Positions 16,347 through 26,357 of a DNA stretch of 64,000 nt are shown here, one piece after another. The position numbers and the translations under genes were made by a program. Within the stretch, counting starts at the first letter, position 1; each line of letters begins with the position of its first letter. The notes beneath the pieces were generated by a model that saw only the letters and a list, made by a program, of their open reading frames with translations, ran no database searches and was not told the DNA's origin. The stretch is taken from positions 1 to 64,000 of the forward strand of contig CAISIK010000167.1 in the NCBI GenBank assembly GCA_903885375.1. Reading direction: 5' to 3'. Source of the stretch: an uncultured Pseudomonadota bacterium. GTDB taxonomy: Bacteria > Myxococcota_A > UBA796 > SXON01.

Positions 16347-17903
16347 TCAGGGCCGCGCGGCCCAGAAGGCCGAGTATTCCACCGAGGAGCGCCCAAGCGT
16401 CTGCCCCTCGATGCGCGACCGGATGCAGCTCTCGGCCTCCTTGCCGACCGAGTTCTCCAGGGGCTCGTCCACCCGCACGATCCCCTCGGCATCCACGTGC
16501 ATGGCCACGAACAGGATGCGCCGGCGCTCGGTCGTGGGCTTCTCCACGCACCCCGTGGCCTCGGCCGCCCAGAAATCGGCCTGCCGTTCGGCCTCGTCGA
16601 GCGAGCCCTTCGACACCACGAGGCGGTCCCACGTGGGCCAGTCGCCGCCAACCCGCCAGGACACCGGCGGCAGCTCCGCGAGCGGGCCCGTGGACCAGTC
16701 GTGGTGCGCCCGGTCGACGGCCGCCGGGAGGGCCGCCGTGAACGCCTCCGCGTCGCCGGCGACCAGCGCGGGGATCAGGGCCTCGCTCCACTTGCCCGGA
16801 CGCGCGGCGAGGGGGGCCAGCCCCGTGAACACGGTGGCCGGACCGGTGAGCACCTCGATCCGCGTGCCCACGACCACCCGGGTGCTGAACGCAGGGATCC
16901 CGGCCTCCTCCACGGTGCGCACCACGCAGGGGCCCGCCAGCGCCGCCCCGGTGCTGGTGGCCACCAGCACCTCCTCCAGCCCGTTGGGTCCTGCGACGAG
17001 CAGGAGCTCCTGATCGGCACGCTGGGCGGGGTCGGCCAGCACGCAGCCCTGGACGTTCCGCTTGGCCTTCGAGAGGGCCCGCTGAGCGCGGTACAGCCAC
17101 CGCGCGACATTCGACTCCGGCGGCCCACTCGGGGTGGAGGAGGGGCGTCCGAGGTAGTACACCCGGGTCTTCCAGCGCCAGCCTCCGTCAGCGTCGCTGC
17201 CGGCGAAGGCGCCCGCCATCTCGCCGCCCGAACGGGAGGCCGCGAGGTCCACGGCCAGCAGGAAGGGCGGCGTGGCCGCGTAGCCGCGCGGCATCGGCAC
17301 CGCGGCGAGCTCCGCCAGCACGCAGTCGCGAAGGGCCGGGTCGTAGCTCCCCCCCGCTACGCGACCGGGAACGAGCCGTCCTTCGGCGCTCAGGCCGACC
17401 TCCATCTCGAGGTGCGCGGAGATGTCTTCGCCCCCCAAGGCAGCACGCGCCCGCAGGCAACGCTTCCCGATCTGCATCTTCCGGGTCGCGATCCACAGCG
17501 CCTCCGGGGGGAGCGCCGCGACCTCCTCCAGCTCCGAGGGCATGGGCGGAGCCACGAAGGCCCGACCCTTCCGAACGATCCGGTCTGCCGTGACGCTCAC
17601 GGTAAACCCCGCCGCCGATGGCCGGTACGGCGGGCCTGGCCAGACGCGCCGCGTGAGCGCCGTGGCCAGGCAGGAGGAAACCCGCCCCTCCTCGAAGGTG
17701 GCGTCTTTCAGGACCACCCGCGGAACCGCCGAGGGGGCGTAGGCAAGTTCAAACCTGGCCAGCTCCGGATATTCCGGATCGACCGCGTGGGTAAACGTCA
17801 CGCAGGATCGGAGCGCGGGCAGCGCCGCATCCACCTCCTGCTCCACCGCAGCGAGCCAGGGCGCCACCTCGGCGGCCTGCGCCGCAAACCACAACCACAA
17901 CAC
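16347..17903 (-). CDS. Secreted repeat protein of unknown function with conserved Cys
   Basis: The GTG at 17903 is preferred over the ATG 27 bases upstream because a GGAGGT ribosome site lies 6 bases before it and translation then begins with a short leader, MLWLWFAAQAA. The remaining about 505 residues appear to hold several degenerate copies of a module with a conserved Cys near a SCLATAL, DCVLAELAAV, GCVLAD or SCIRSRI segment, reminiscent of the C-terminal domain seen in AgmX/PglI-type myxobacterial proteins. That resemblance is tentative. It diverges from the TSP3 protein across about 60 bases and converges with the TRAP operon. Probably periplasmic. Confidence 0.65.
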   Translation of the reverse strand: MLWLWFAAQAAEVAPWLAAVEQEVDAALPALRSCVTFTHAVDPEYPELARFELAYAPSAVPRVVLKDATFEEGRVSSCLATALTRRVWPGPPYRPSAAGFTVSVTADRIVRKGRAFVAPPMPSELEEVAALPPEALWIATRKMQIGKRCLRARAALGGEDISAHLEMEVGLSAEGRLVPGRVAGGSYDPALRDCVLAELAAVPMPRGYAATPPFLLAVDLAASRSGGEMAGAFAGSDADGGWRWKTRVYYLGRPSSTPSGPPESNVARWLYRAQRALSKAKRNVQGCVLADPAQRADQELLLVAGPNGLEEVLVATSTGAALAGPCVVRTVEEAGIPAFSTRVVVGTRIEVLTGPATVFTGLAPLAARPGKWSEALIPALVAGDAEAFTAALPAAVDRAHHDWSTGPLAELPPVSWRVGGDWPTWDRLVVSKGSLDEAERQADFWAAEATGCVEKPTTERRRILFVAMHVDAEGIVRVDEPLENSVGKEAESCIRSRIEGQTLGRSSVEYSAFWAARP

Positions 17904-17962
17904 GCAGACACCTCCGGGGTGTGGGAGCATACCGCACCCAACCGCCTCCCCCCGGAGCGACC

Positions 17963-19195
17963 ATGCCCGTCCCCGATCTGCTCGACGCCTTCACCCTGCG
18001 CGCCGGATTCGCCGCCGCGATCACCGACCCGCTCGACTACTCTGCCGGCGGTCCCGCCGGCCTCCTGGGGGCCGGCCTCGCCGACCCGAAAACCGGCCTC
18101 GGCGGCGAGCTCACGGTGGTCCTGTACCCCGGGACGGTCCGTGAGGTCCCCTACCCTTTCTTTGCCGGCGAGCTCCGGGTGGCGCTCGCGTACGACCTTG
18201 CCAACGGGCAGCGCGTGGATGTGCCGCTGCGGATTGGCGCGGGCACGCGCACGCTGTTCATCAACGATCGCAAGGTATTGTCAGGCTACAAGCCTGAGAA
18301 GCAACTCGGGCTGGAGGCGGAGACATCCGACACCACCGCTTTTGGCGGCGCGGGTCTGCGCGTGTATGTCGCGGGGCGCGTGCACTTGCGGGTGGACCTC
18401 GACGCCGCCGCCCATTTCGGCGACCTGCCCACCTGGCAGACCTCCCACACGTTCTGGGAGTTCACCCCCTCCATCTCCCTGGAGCTCCGGGCCACGCCGG
18501 TGCTCGACGGCGACGAGGACGGGCTCCCCGACGCGCAGGACGCCTGCCGGGAGGTGCCCGAGGATCGCGATGGCTTCGAGGACCAGGACGGGTGCCCCGA
18601 GTCCGACAACGACCACGACGGAGTGGCCGACGAGGCCGAAGCCTGCGACCTCGACCCCGAGGACATGGACGGCTTCCGCGACGGCGACGGCTGCCCCGAG
18701 CCCAACAACGACCTCGACGAGTTCCCGGACGCTACCGACGGCTGCCCCAACCAACGGGAGTCGGCCAACGGCTGGAAGGACGGCGACGGATGCAGCGACA
18801 TCCTGCCGGACACCCTCCTCGACATCGAGCTGCTCATGGTGGAGGAGGCGTCGGACCCGGAGGGCTGGGCCGCCCGCCTGCAGGCCGCCGTGGTTCGGGT
18901 CACGCGTGCGCTCGAAGCCGAGCCGGAGGCCCGCGTGATGGTGCTGCTCCACGAGGTGGACATCCCCACGATCGCCCCGATGGTCACGGCGTTCCGCGCC
19001 AACGGCCTCCTCCCCCGGGTGGGGTTCAGCCGCGAAGACGGCGGCTGGCCGTTGAGCCGCCCGGAGCCGGGGTTCTGGCAGGCCAGCAGGGGGCCGCTCG
19101 TCGTGTTCGCCGTGGTGGACCCGGTGGACGCCATGGGGAAGCCGGTCCCCTTCCGGGCCGAGGAGCCTGGACCCACGCGGCCCCCGGCACCGTAG
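17963..19195 (+). CDS. Outer-surface protein with thrombospondin type 3 (calcium-binding) repeats
   Basis: The ATG at 17963 has a GGAG site 5 bases upstream and was preferred to the ATG 42 bases before it, which lies at the edge of the divergent gene. The 410-residue protein has an N-terminal beta-rich part (about 1-185), a block of Asp-rich type 3 repeats (about 187-285, for example DGDEDGLPDAQDAC and DMDGFRDGDGCPE) with paired Cys, and a C-terminal alpha/beta part. The layout is like OmpA-family proteins with TSP3 linkers, but no OmpA peptidoglycan-binding motif is visible in the tail, and no classical signal peptide is seen. The repeats should bind calcium. Confidence 0.7.
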   Translation: MPVPDLLDAFTLRAGFAAAITDPLDYSAGGPAGLLGAGLADPKTGLGGELTVVLYPGTVREVPYPFFAGELRVALAYDLANGQRVDVPLRIGAGTRTLFINDRKVLSGYKPEKQLGLEAETSDTTAFGGAGLRVYVAGRVHLRVDLDAAAHFGDLPTWQTSHTFWEFTPSISLELRATPVLDGDEDGLPDAQDACREVPEDRDGFEDQDGCPESDNDHDGVADEAEACDLDPEDMDGFRDGDGCPEPNNDLDEFPDATDGCPNQRESANGWKDGDGCSDILPDTLLDIELLMVEEASDPEGWAARLQAAVVRVTRALEAEPEARVMVLLHEVDIPTIAPMVTAFRANGLLPRVGFSREDGGWPLSRPEPGFWQASRGPLVVFAVVDPVDAMGKPVPFRAEEPGPTRPPAP

Positions 19196-19211
19196 GGGAG
19201 GCGCCCTCCGA

Positions 19212-19227
19212 GGGGCCGGGAGGCCCC
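19212..19227. terminator. Hairpin between convergent genes, possible bidirectional terminator
   Basis: A 6-bp perfect GC stem (GGGGCC / GGCCCC) with a 4-base loop lies in the 68-base gap between the ends of the TSP3 gene and the FadL-like gene. No long T-run follows, so the call rests on position and pairing only. Confidence 0.3.
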
Positions 19228-19263
19228 GGCGGCCCCCGCCAGCCGCGAGGCGCCCGCTTTCCC

Positions 19264-20715
19264 CTACTTTTCCTTGCCGCCGCCGAAGGTGCCCTTCAAC
19301 TGGAGGCCGACCCGCGAGATGCTGCCGGCGTACGTGCCATTGCTGTGGGGGTAGCGCCAGCGGTCGGCCACCGCGTCCACGTCGAGCGTATTGGAGAAGC
19401 CGCTGTTGGTCACGGTGCGCTCGCTGACGACGTGCTGGGTGAACGACAGGCCGATCTCCAGGAACTTCAGTGGCTTGTAGGCCACGAGCCCGGAGATGAT
19501 GTGCTCGTCGGCGTCCCAGTTGTTGGTGGAGAGGGCCTCGTCGGGCACGGCGTGCTGGTCGAACCAGTAGCGGCCCCCGAAGGTCCAGCGCTTGCCGGCC
19601 TGCACCTTGCCATCCACGGCCACCCAGAAGGTGTCCTCGTTGTCGCGCGCCCAGTCGCGCTCCTGCTCCACGAGCTCCTTGGCCTCGGCCGTAGCGGTGT
19701 CGTTGGTGCCCTTCACGTCGGTGTTGGACACCTTGATGTGGAAGTCGTCGTACTCGCTCCACTGCACCCAGCCGCCCATCACCTCGAGGCGCAGCGGCTC
19801 GACAGGCTTGAACATCACGCCGCCGTGCACGCGGCGGGGCAACGTGTAGCCGACGTACCCCTCGCCGGTCACCCGGGTGTTGCACACCCCGTGCGAGCTC
19901 GCGATGGCGCGGCCGATGGAGTCGCTGTCGGGCGGGCACTCGAAGTCGATGATGACATCGCCCGTGTTCTCGATCACCGCGGAGTGCACGTAGGTCACGC
20001 CGATGGCGAAGCGGTCGCTCGGGTGAACGAGCACGCCGGCCGCGAAGGAGAAGGCATCGGCCGAGAGCTCGCCCTTGCCCGAGAGCCCGCCCTCCTCCCC
20101 GCCAAAGTCGAGGTGCGCGGCGTAGTCCGGGTTTTCGAGGCCATCGTCGGTGTAGCCCAGCGCATCGGCGGTGGACTGGCCGCCGGTCTTCTGCACGGCG
20201 GCGTAGAGGTCGGGCATGGTGTCCTGGTCCACCACGGCGGCCCAGGTGCTGTGCACGACGGCGCCGGTCACGCCGAAGCTCACGATGTTCTGCACGTCGT
20301 AGGCCACGCCGGCGCCGATCCACATGGCCTTGGAGTCGCCATCGATCATCGCGAGGTGGCCGCTACCCGGAGGGGTGGTTTCCACGCCGCCGCGGATGAA
20401 CGGCAGCGCGAAAACGAGCCCCACGCCGAGGTTGCCGGGGCCGACCTTGCCCACGTCGGAGGCAACGCCAAGGAAGGGCGGCACGCCCGCGAGCTTGTAC
20501 ACGTCGGTGCCGCCGTTGGGGTCGGCGCGGTCGAAGGTGATGGTGGCATCCTCGTAGGCCGCCTCGAGGTCGAGCCGCGTGCCCTTGCCCACGGCGAAGC
20601 CGGCCGGGTTCCACCAGCCCGACGTGCCGTCGGTGCTCGTGGGTGAGCCCCAGGGCCCGCCGATCTCCAGGTTGTCGAGCGAAGCCGCATGGGCGAGCGA
20701 GAGGAAGAGGAGCAT
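19264..20715 (-). CDS. FadL/OMPP1-like outer membrane transport protein
   Basis: This 483-residue protein resembles the FadL family of 14-strand outer-membrane barrels that let hydrophobic molecules cross the outer membrane. It has a short leader (MLLFLSLAHAAS) and then an N-terminal hatch-like segment with WWNPAGFAVGKGTRLDLEAAYEDA, the typical FadL opening. Alternating aromatic/hydrophobic strands follow, with FTQHVVSERTVTN near the C-terminus. The last residues are Lys/Gly rich and do not end in the canonical aromatic, which is unusual for a barrel. A perfect inverted repeat lies in the short divergent gap to the SRPBCC gene. Confidence 0.72.
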   Translation of the reverse strand: MLLFLSLAHAASLDNLEIGGPWGSPTSTDGTSGWWNPAGFAVGKGTRLDLEAAYEDATITFDRADPNGGTDVYKLAGVPPFLGVASDVGKVGPGNLGVGLVFALPFIRGGVETTPPGSGHLAMIDGDSKAMWIGAGVAYDVQNIVSFGVTGAVVHSTWAAVVDQDTMPDLYAAVQKTGGQSTADALGYTDDGLENPDYAAHLDFGGEEGGLSGKGELSADAFSFAAGVLVHPSDRFAIGVTYVHSAVIENTGDVIIDFECPPDSDSIGRAIASSHGVCNTRVTGEGYVGYTLPRRVHGGVMFKPVEPLRLEVMGGWVQWSEYDDFHIKVSNTDVKGTNDTATAEAKELVEQERDWARDNEDTFWVAVDGKVQAGKRWTFGGRYWFDQHAVPDEALSTNNWDADEHIISGLVAYKPLKFLEIGLSFTQHVVSERTVTNSGFSNTLDVDAVADRWRYPHSNGTYAGSISRVGLQLKGTFGGGKEK

Positions 20716-20742
20716 GGTGCGGAGCTAACCTGACGCCGTCGG

Positions 20743-20755
20743 AACGGAATCCGTT
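20743..20755. promoter_or_regulatory. Perfect inverted repeat in a divergent promoter region (candidate operator)
   Basis: AACGGA, one central base, TCCGTT: 6-bp arms in the 51-base gap between the FadL-like gene and the SRPBCC gene. The symmetry and location suit a dimeric repressor site that could control both genes, but no regulator gene is adjacent. Confidence 0.35.
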
Positions 20756-20766
20756 AGATCGGCTGA

Positions 20767-21174
20767 ATGCCGCCCCGCCCCCGCGAATCTTTCGAGCTCG
20801 AGCTGATCCTCCCCGTGGCCCCCGAGGCGCTCTGGGAGATGTGGCTCCACCCCGTGCACCACTCGAACTTCACGGGCGGCGCCGAGGCCATCGTAACCGA
20901 CCTCGAAGGCGAGATGTACAGCGCCTGGGATGGCTACATCGAGGGCCGGAACCTCACCCTCGAGCGGGGCGCGCGCATCGTGCAGAGCTGGCGCACCTCC
21001 GAATTCGCCGCGGCCGATCGGGACAGCGTGCTGGAGCTCCGCTTCGAGCCGCACGCCGAGGGCACCCGCCTCGTGCTCCACCACAAGGACCTCCCGCACG
21101 AAACGGGGGAAACCTACCGCAAGGGCTGGGAGAACCACTACTTCCAGCACATGCGCGACCTGTTCCGCACCTGA
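20767..21174 (+). CDS. SRPBCC (START-like) family protein
   Basis: This 135-residue protein has the size and pattern of the SRPBCC/AHSA1 helix-grip fold, which forms a deep hydrophobic ligand cavity. The N-terminal strand FELELILPVAPEALWEMWLHP is the usual opening (strand, then the helix carrying the Ala-Leu-Trp core), followed by FTGGAEAIV, the central WDGYIEGRNLTLE and the closing strand RLVLHHKDLPHETGETY with a long C-terminal helix. Members bind lipids or aromatic ligands, or act as Hsp90-activator-like proteins. No signal peptide, so cytoplasmic. It diverges from the FadL-like porin, which suggests handling of a hydrophobic compound, but that is inference. Confidence 0.78.
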   Translation: MPPRPRESFELELILPVAPEALWEMWLHPVHHSNFTGGAEAIVTDLEGEMYSAWDGYIEGRNLTLERGARIVQSWRTSEFAAADRDSVLELRFEPHAEGTRLVLHHKDLPHETGETYRKGWENHYFQHMRDLFRT

Positions 21175-21183
21175 GCCCTCGGG

Positions 21184-21234
21184 CTGACGCGCCGCGACCC
21201 ACACCTCGGGGGGCCGGGGGCCGCCGCGCGTCAG
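21184..21234. terminator. Inverted repeat between convergent genes, possible bidirectional terminator
   Basis: CTGACGCGC (21184-21192) is perfectly complementary to GCGCGTCAG (21226-21234), with a GC-rich loop that can pair further. It fills the gap between the SRPBCC gene and the CHAP-like lipoprotein gene, both of which end here. There is no clear T-run. Confidence 0.35.
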
Positions 21235-21256
21235 GGCGCCGACGAGCGCACCCCGC

Positions 21257-22495
21257 TCAGCGCCAGCCCACCCAGTCCAGGGGCATCGCGCCGCGGCCCG
21301 CGTAGAGCAGGTTCGGATCGACGCTCGAGCCGGACGAACCGAAGTACTCGGTGTTGTAGGCCACGCCGTCGGTGGAGCCCTGGGTGGACCAGTAGTCGAA
21401 GCCGACGATCTCGCCGCCCTGCTTCACCCAGTCCACGAAGATCACGTTGTGGCCGCTGCCGCTGTGCCGCCAGAACTGGAGGAAGTCGCCCGGCAGGAGC
21501 TTGGCGGGGTCGGTGATCTCCTCGCCCACGCCGTAGTTCTCCATCGCGAAGCTGGGGCCGGGGCCATCGAGCTCGCGCACGAACCAGTCCACGCGGAAGG
21601 TGTAGAGATCGTCCACGCTGAGGCCGTTGATGGAGCCATCGCCGCCGGTGGTGCGGTCGACCTCCTCCCAGGCGCGCATGTACACCTCCCAGGTGAGGCC
21701 CACGCAGTAGCAGCGGCCCTGAGGGTCGCCTTCGGCCACGAGCACATCCTGGTACCAGATGTCGCGCGTGGTGCCCGACCAGTCCGAGCCGGAGGGCCAG
21801 TAGTACCCGTTGCTGCCATCGGTGGGGTAGGTCGCGAGGTACTTCATCACCACCGAGTTGAAGTCGGAGACGGCGGGGATTTCTTCGGGCTCCACGGTGA
21901 TGCCGAGCGTGTCGCTCGCGGTGCCATCGGCAGAGAGCGCGGTGATCTCGCGGGCGTACCCCGTGCCGGAGAAGCTGTAGGTGAGCTGGCCTTCCCCATC
22001 GCCCGTCGTGTCGACGGTGCCGATGGGCCACCCGTCGGCCAGGAGCTCCACACTGCCGATGTCGGCCCCGCTCGCCACCGTGAAGGTGACGGGGTTGGCC
22101 ACGTTGGCCCCATCGGCGGGCGAGGTGATCGACACCCACTGCTCGCCGTCGCTCACCCGCACCGTGAGCCGATCCTCGCTCAAGAGCGCCCCCTCGGCGT
22201 CGAGCCCGCTGAGCACGAGCTCCACCTTGCCTTCAGGGAGCGTGACCACCATCTCGCCTTCGCCCTCCGAAAGGCTGTCGAGCGACACCACGGCGGCGCC
22301 ATCCGCGGCGAGGGAGAGGGCCTCCACATCGCGGCCCGCGCGGTAGCGCACCGTGAAGGTGGAGGACACCGTTTCGCCATTGCTCGGCGACTCCACGCGC
22401 ACCGCGGCCGCCCCGCCGAACTGGTCGGCCTCGGTCTTCTCGGACTTGGTGGCCCCGGCGGGCTCTTCGGCGCAGGCAAGGAGAAACAGCAGCAT
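21257..22495 (-). CDS. Lipoprotein with C-terminal CHAP/NlpC-like cysteine amidase domain
   Basis: The 412-residue product has a very short lipobox leader, MLLFLLAC, with Cys8 as the lipidation site; an in-frame stop lies 12 bases upstream of the ATG, so no longer leader is possible. Residues about 30-215 contain two or three Ig-like beta-sandwich domains (for example VRVESPSNGETVSS and VSITSPADGANVANP). The C-terminal about 190 residues resemble a papain-fold CHAP/NlpC-P60 domain: Cys264 in RCYCVGLTW opens the catalytic helix and His349 in GSGHNVIFVDW lies on the next strand. Such enzymes cleave peptidoglycan peptides or amide bonds. It is probably anchored in the outer membrane. Confidence 0.72.
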   Translation of the reverse strand: MLLFLLACAEEPAGATKSEKTEADQFGGAAAVRVESPSNGETVSSTFTVRYRAGRDVEALSLAADGAAVVSLDSLSEGEGEMVVTLPEGKVELVLSGLDAEGALLSEDRLTVRVSDGEQWVSITSPADGANVANPVTFTVASGADIGSVELLADGWPIGTVDTTGDGEGQLTYSFSGTGYAREITALSADGTASDTLGITVEPEEIPAVSDFNSVVMKYLATYPTDGSNGYYWPSGSDWSGTTRDIWYQDVLVAEGDPQGRCYCVGLTWEVYMRAWEEVDRTTGGDGSINGLSVDDLYTFRVDWFVRELDGPGPSFAMENYGVGEEITDPAKLLPGDFLQFWRHSGSGHNVIFVDWVKQGGEIVGFDYWSTQGSTDGVAYNTEYFGSSGSSVDPNLLYAGRGAMPLDWVGWR

Positions 22496-23173
22496 GCGCG
22501 TTGGCTAACCACGCCCCGCGCGACCGCCACCCTGTGGTGGGCTCGCCCGCTCCCCGAGGCTTGGAATGCCCCTGAATCCCTACGAAGCGCTCCCCGGCAA
22601 CCCGCTCGCCCCTGGCGGCGCACAAGGGCTCACCAGCGACGGGAAGTACGTGATCACCGCCGTCACGGCCACCTGGCCCGCGCGCTGCGTGAAGTGCAAC
22701 CGCGGCGTGCCCTCTGCCGCCTACCACGCGAAGCTCACGTGGACGCCGCGCTGGGTGATCATCGTGTTCCTGTTGAGCCGGCTCATCGGCCTCATCCTCT
22801 TCTTCATGAAGCGCCGCACGGTGAACCTGCACGTCGGCCTCTGCGAGGAACACACCGAACGGCGCCGGATGCACCTGTTCGTCTGGGGCGGCACGCTCGG
22901 AATGTCGGTGCTCATGGGTGTGGGCGGTGCCGCGATGGACAGCGGGGTGGCCCTCGTGCTGGCGGGGTTGGCGTTCCTCACCGGCCTCATCGGTCTCGCG
23001 CTCACCGCGGCCGTGCTCCGGGTGCACAAGGTGGAAGGCGAGCAGGCCTGGGTGCTCGCCGGCGACCCCTTCCTGCGGTCGCTCTGGGCGTCGTTCCTGC
23101 CGACGGCGCGCGGGAGCCGCCGGGCGTCCCGACGTAATGCCGGTTACACGCCCGCCCTCGGGAGGGCCTCCAC

Positions 23174-24535
<1,362 letters not shown>

Positions 24536-24541
24536 TCGAAG

Positions 24542-24560
24542 GCGGGCCGCTCAGGCCCGC
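24542..24560. terminator. Seven-base-pair hairpin at a convergent junction
   Basis: GCGGGCC, loop GCTCA, GGCCCGC: a perfect 7-bp stem just after the cystathionine beta-synthase stop and over the last codons of the opposing gene. It could end transcription from both sides. There is no T-run. Confidence 0.4.
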
Positions 24561-26329
24561 GTTCGCCTGCGAACGAGCCACACCCCCGCCAGCGCGGCCC
24601 AGGCGGCCGCCCCAGGGCCCGTGGCGCAGCCGCAGGGCAGGTCCGCCGTGAGTGGGCCCGGCGGGCAGGAGAGCTGCACGATGGGGGTCTCGTTCAGCGA
24701 CCTCGCCACCGCAACGGCGCGTTCGCCGTCCCCGAGCACCACCTTCCATGCCTGGAGGCGGCGGTCGGTGCCGCCGGTGGCGTCCTCGAACGACACTGTG
24801 CCCTCGGCCCGCGAGAAGTGCCCGGCGAGGTGGCTGGAGGCCGTGTTCTTCACGAGCCACACGCCCTCCGAGAGCTGCAGGAGCCCGGAGGCGAGGGGCA
24901 GGGCGATGGGGTCGGCGGCGATCGAGTCGGCCGGCACCTCGCGCAGCGTCTCGCTGAGCCCCGGCAGGGTGGCGATCACGCGGCCATCCCAGGGGAAGGC
25001 CACCGCGAAGGGCGCCTCCCCCGCCTCGATGGTCACCGCCAGATCGAGCACGTCGGGCTCCGCCGTGGTGGTGAACGCGGCCGAGCCAGCGCGCCCCGAG
25101 AACTCCACCGAAAACGGCGCCGCTGCCGCCTCCCCTCCCCCACCCTCGACGGTGCCGTTCGGCGTGACCCGGCTCGTGGCCACATCCACGAGGAGCCAGT
25201 CGGCGCCGCGCTCGAGGCAGGCGCCGGCCACCGAGGCCTGCGCGGCGGCTTGGGCGCCGGCGGCGTGGTCGGTGCCGTACGCCACCTCGGTGGCGATGGG
25301 GTTCCAGCCGGTGGCGTCGCTCACCTCCCCGAGGAGCGCCGCCTTCCAGCCTTCTTCCACGAGGCCCGTGTCCGCATCCTCCACGAGCTCCGCGGCGGCG
25401 AGCATGTGTCGGGCGCGGACGTTGGCCACCCGCACCCCGTCGTCGTTGTCCACGCCGAAGAGGCCCATGCCGCCCATCCACAGCCCGAAATTGTCGGTGT
25501 CGTCGGGCTGCCAGGTGCCGTCCACCACGTCGGGAAGCGGCTCGGCAGCGTCATCGCCGTGGGCCGCCATGAACTCGCCGATGGTGACGAGGCGCGCGCC
25601 GGCGGCCTCCTGCTCCTCGAGCACGGCCTCCCGGCGGGCGAGCGCCGCTTCGTCGGTCACGAAGGCCGGCCCCAGGTAGCAGTTGAGCTCGCCGGTGGCG
25701 TAGAGCTCCCCGTCGTTGAGGAAGTCCCAGTCGAGGCGGTAGCGGTCCGTTTCGTAGGAGCCGCCGCCGATGAGCACGCGGACCTCCTCGCCGTAGCGCC
25801 AGGTGGCCGCGGTCGGATCGGCACCCCACAGGGCCCCGGCGAGGTTCTTCGGCAGGATGGCCGTGCGGTAGCCGAACTCCGGCATTCGCTCCAGCATCCC
25901 CTCGCCGAACTGCCCCTCCTGGGCGAAGACCACGTCGGAGAGCGGCAGGTCGTACCGATCGAAGACCGCCGCGGTGAGCTCCAACGACTTCTGCTGGTCG
26001 CGCCAGGGGAAGGCGAGCAGGAGCTGGTCGCTGTAGTGGAAGCTCACGAGCTCCACCTGCCCGGACTCGGCGAGCGCGCGCAGGCGGTCGAGCACCTCCG
26101 GGTGCCGACCGGCGAGCACTTCCACCATGTACGCCTGCAGTTCGATGTCCATGTGCCAGCCGGGATGGCGCTCCAGCATGGCGAGCACCGGCTCGAAGGA
26201 CTCCGCCACGATCTGGTCCTGCACGCTCGCGTCGTCGGTCGGGAACCCCTCGACGGTGATGAGACCCTCGGTTCCACCCGCGCAGTACTGGATGTTGAAG
26301 TGCAGGAGCGAGAGGAGGAAGCTGTCCAT
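24551..26329 (-). CDS. Secreted glycoside-hydrolase/deacetylase-barrel protein with MYXO-CTERM-like tail
   Basis: The 592-residue product starts MDSFLLSLLHFNIQYCAGG and has the strand-helix order of the GH57/GH38-type (beta/alpha)7 barrel: HFNIQY, a WHMDIELQAYMVE strand, VELVSFHYSDQ, and DVVFAQEGQFGEGM with an acidic residue at a plausible catalytic position. The second half is beta-rich. The tail, after paired Cys (CGCATGPG, about residues 565-572), is one hydrophobic helix and an RRRTRA end, the layout of the MYXO-CTERM sorting signal that anchors proteins at the myxobacterial cell surface. No standard N-terminal signal peptide is visible, which is odd for such a protein. Enzyme class is tentative; substrate unknown. 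Confidence 0.65.
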   Translation of the reverse strand: MDSFLLSLLHFNIQYCAGGTEGLITVEGFPTDDASVQDQIVAESFEPVLAMLERHPGWHMDIELQAYMVEVLAGRHPEVLDRLRALAESGQVELVSFHYSDQLLLAFPWRDQQKSLELTAAVFDRYDLPLSDVVFAQEGQFGEGMLERMPEFGYRTAILPKNLAGALWGADPTAATWRYGEEVRVLIGGGSYETDRYRLDWDFLNDGELYATGELNCYLGPAFVTDEAALARREAVLEEQEAAGARLVTIGEFMAAHGDDAAEPLPDVVDGTWQPDDTDNFGLWMGGMGLFGVDNDDGVRVANVRARHMLAAAELVEDADTGLVEEGWKAALLGEVSDATGWNPIATEVAYGTDHAAGAQAAAQASVAGACLERGADWLLVDVATSRVTPNGTVEGGGGEAAAAPFSVEFSGRAGSAAFTTTAEPDVLDLAVTIEAGEAPFAVAFPWDGRVIATLPGLSETLREVPADSIAADPIALPLASGLLQLSEGVWLVKNTASSHLAGHFSRAEGTVSFEDATGGTDRRLQAWKVVLGDGERAVAVARSLNETPIVQLSCPPGPLTADLPCGCATGPGAAAWAALAGVWLVRRRTRA

Positions 26330-26357
26330 TTTCGGCCCCCAAGCCGGCGGGTGGGCG

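Noticed and set aside
14432..16651. A 739-residue minus-strand frame over dctQ and dctM
   Set aside because: Charged low-complexity sequence opposite well-supported membrane transporter genes.
19264..20715. Annotating the FadL-like gene as a specific hydrocarbon or toluene porin
   Set aside because: Family-level features are present but no substrate-specific motif or catabolic gene neighbours.
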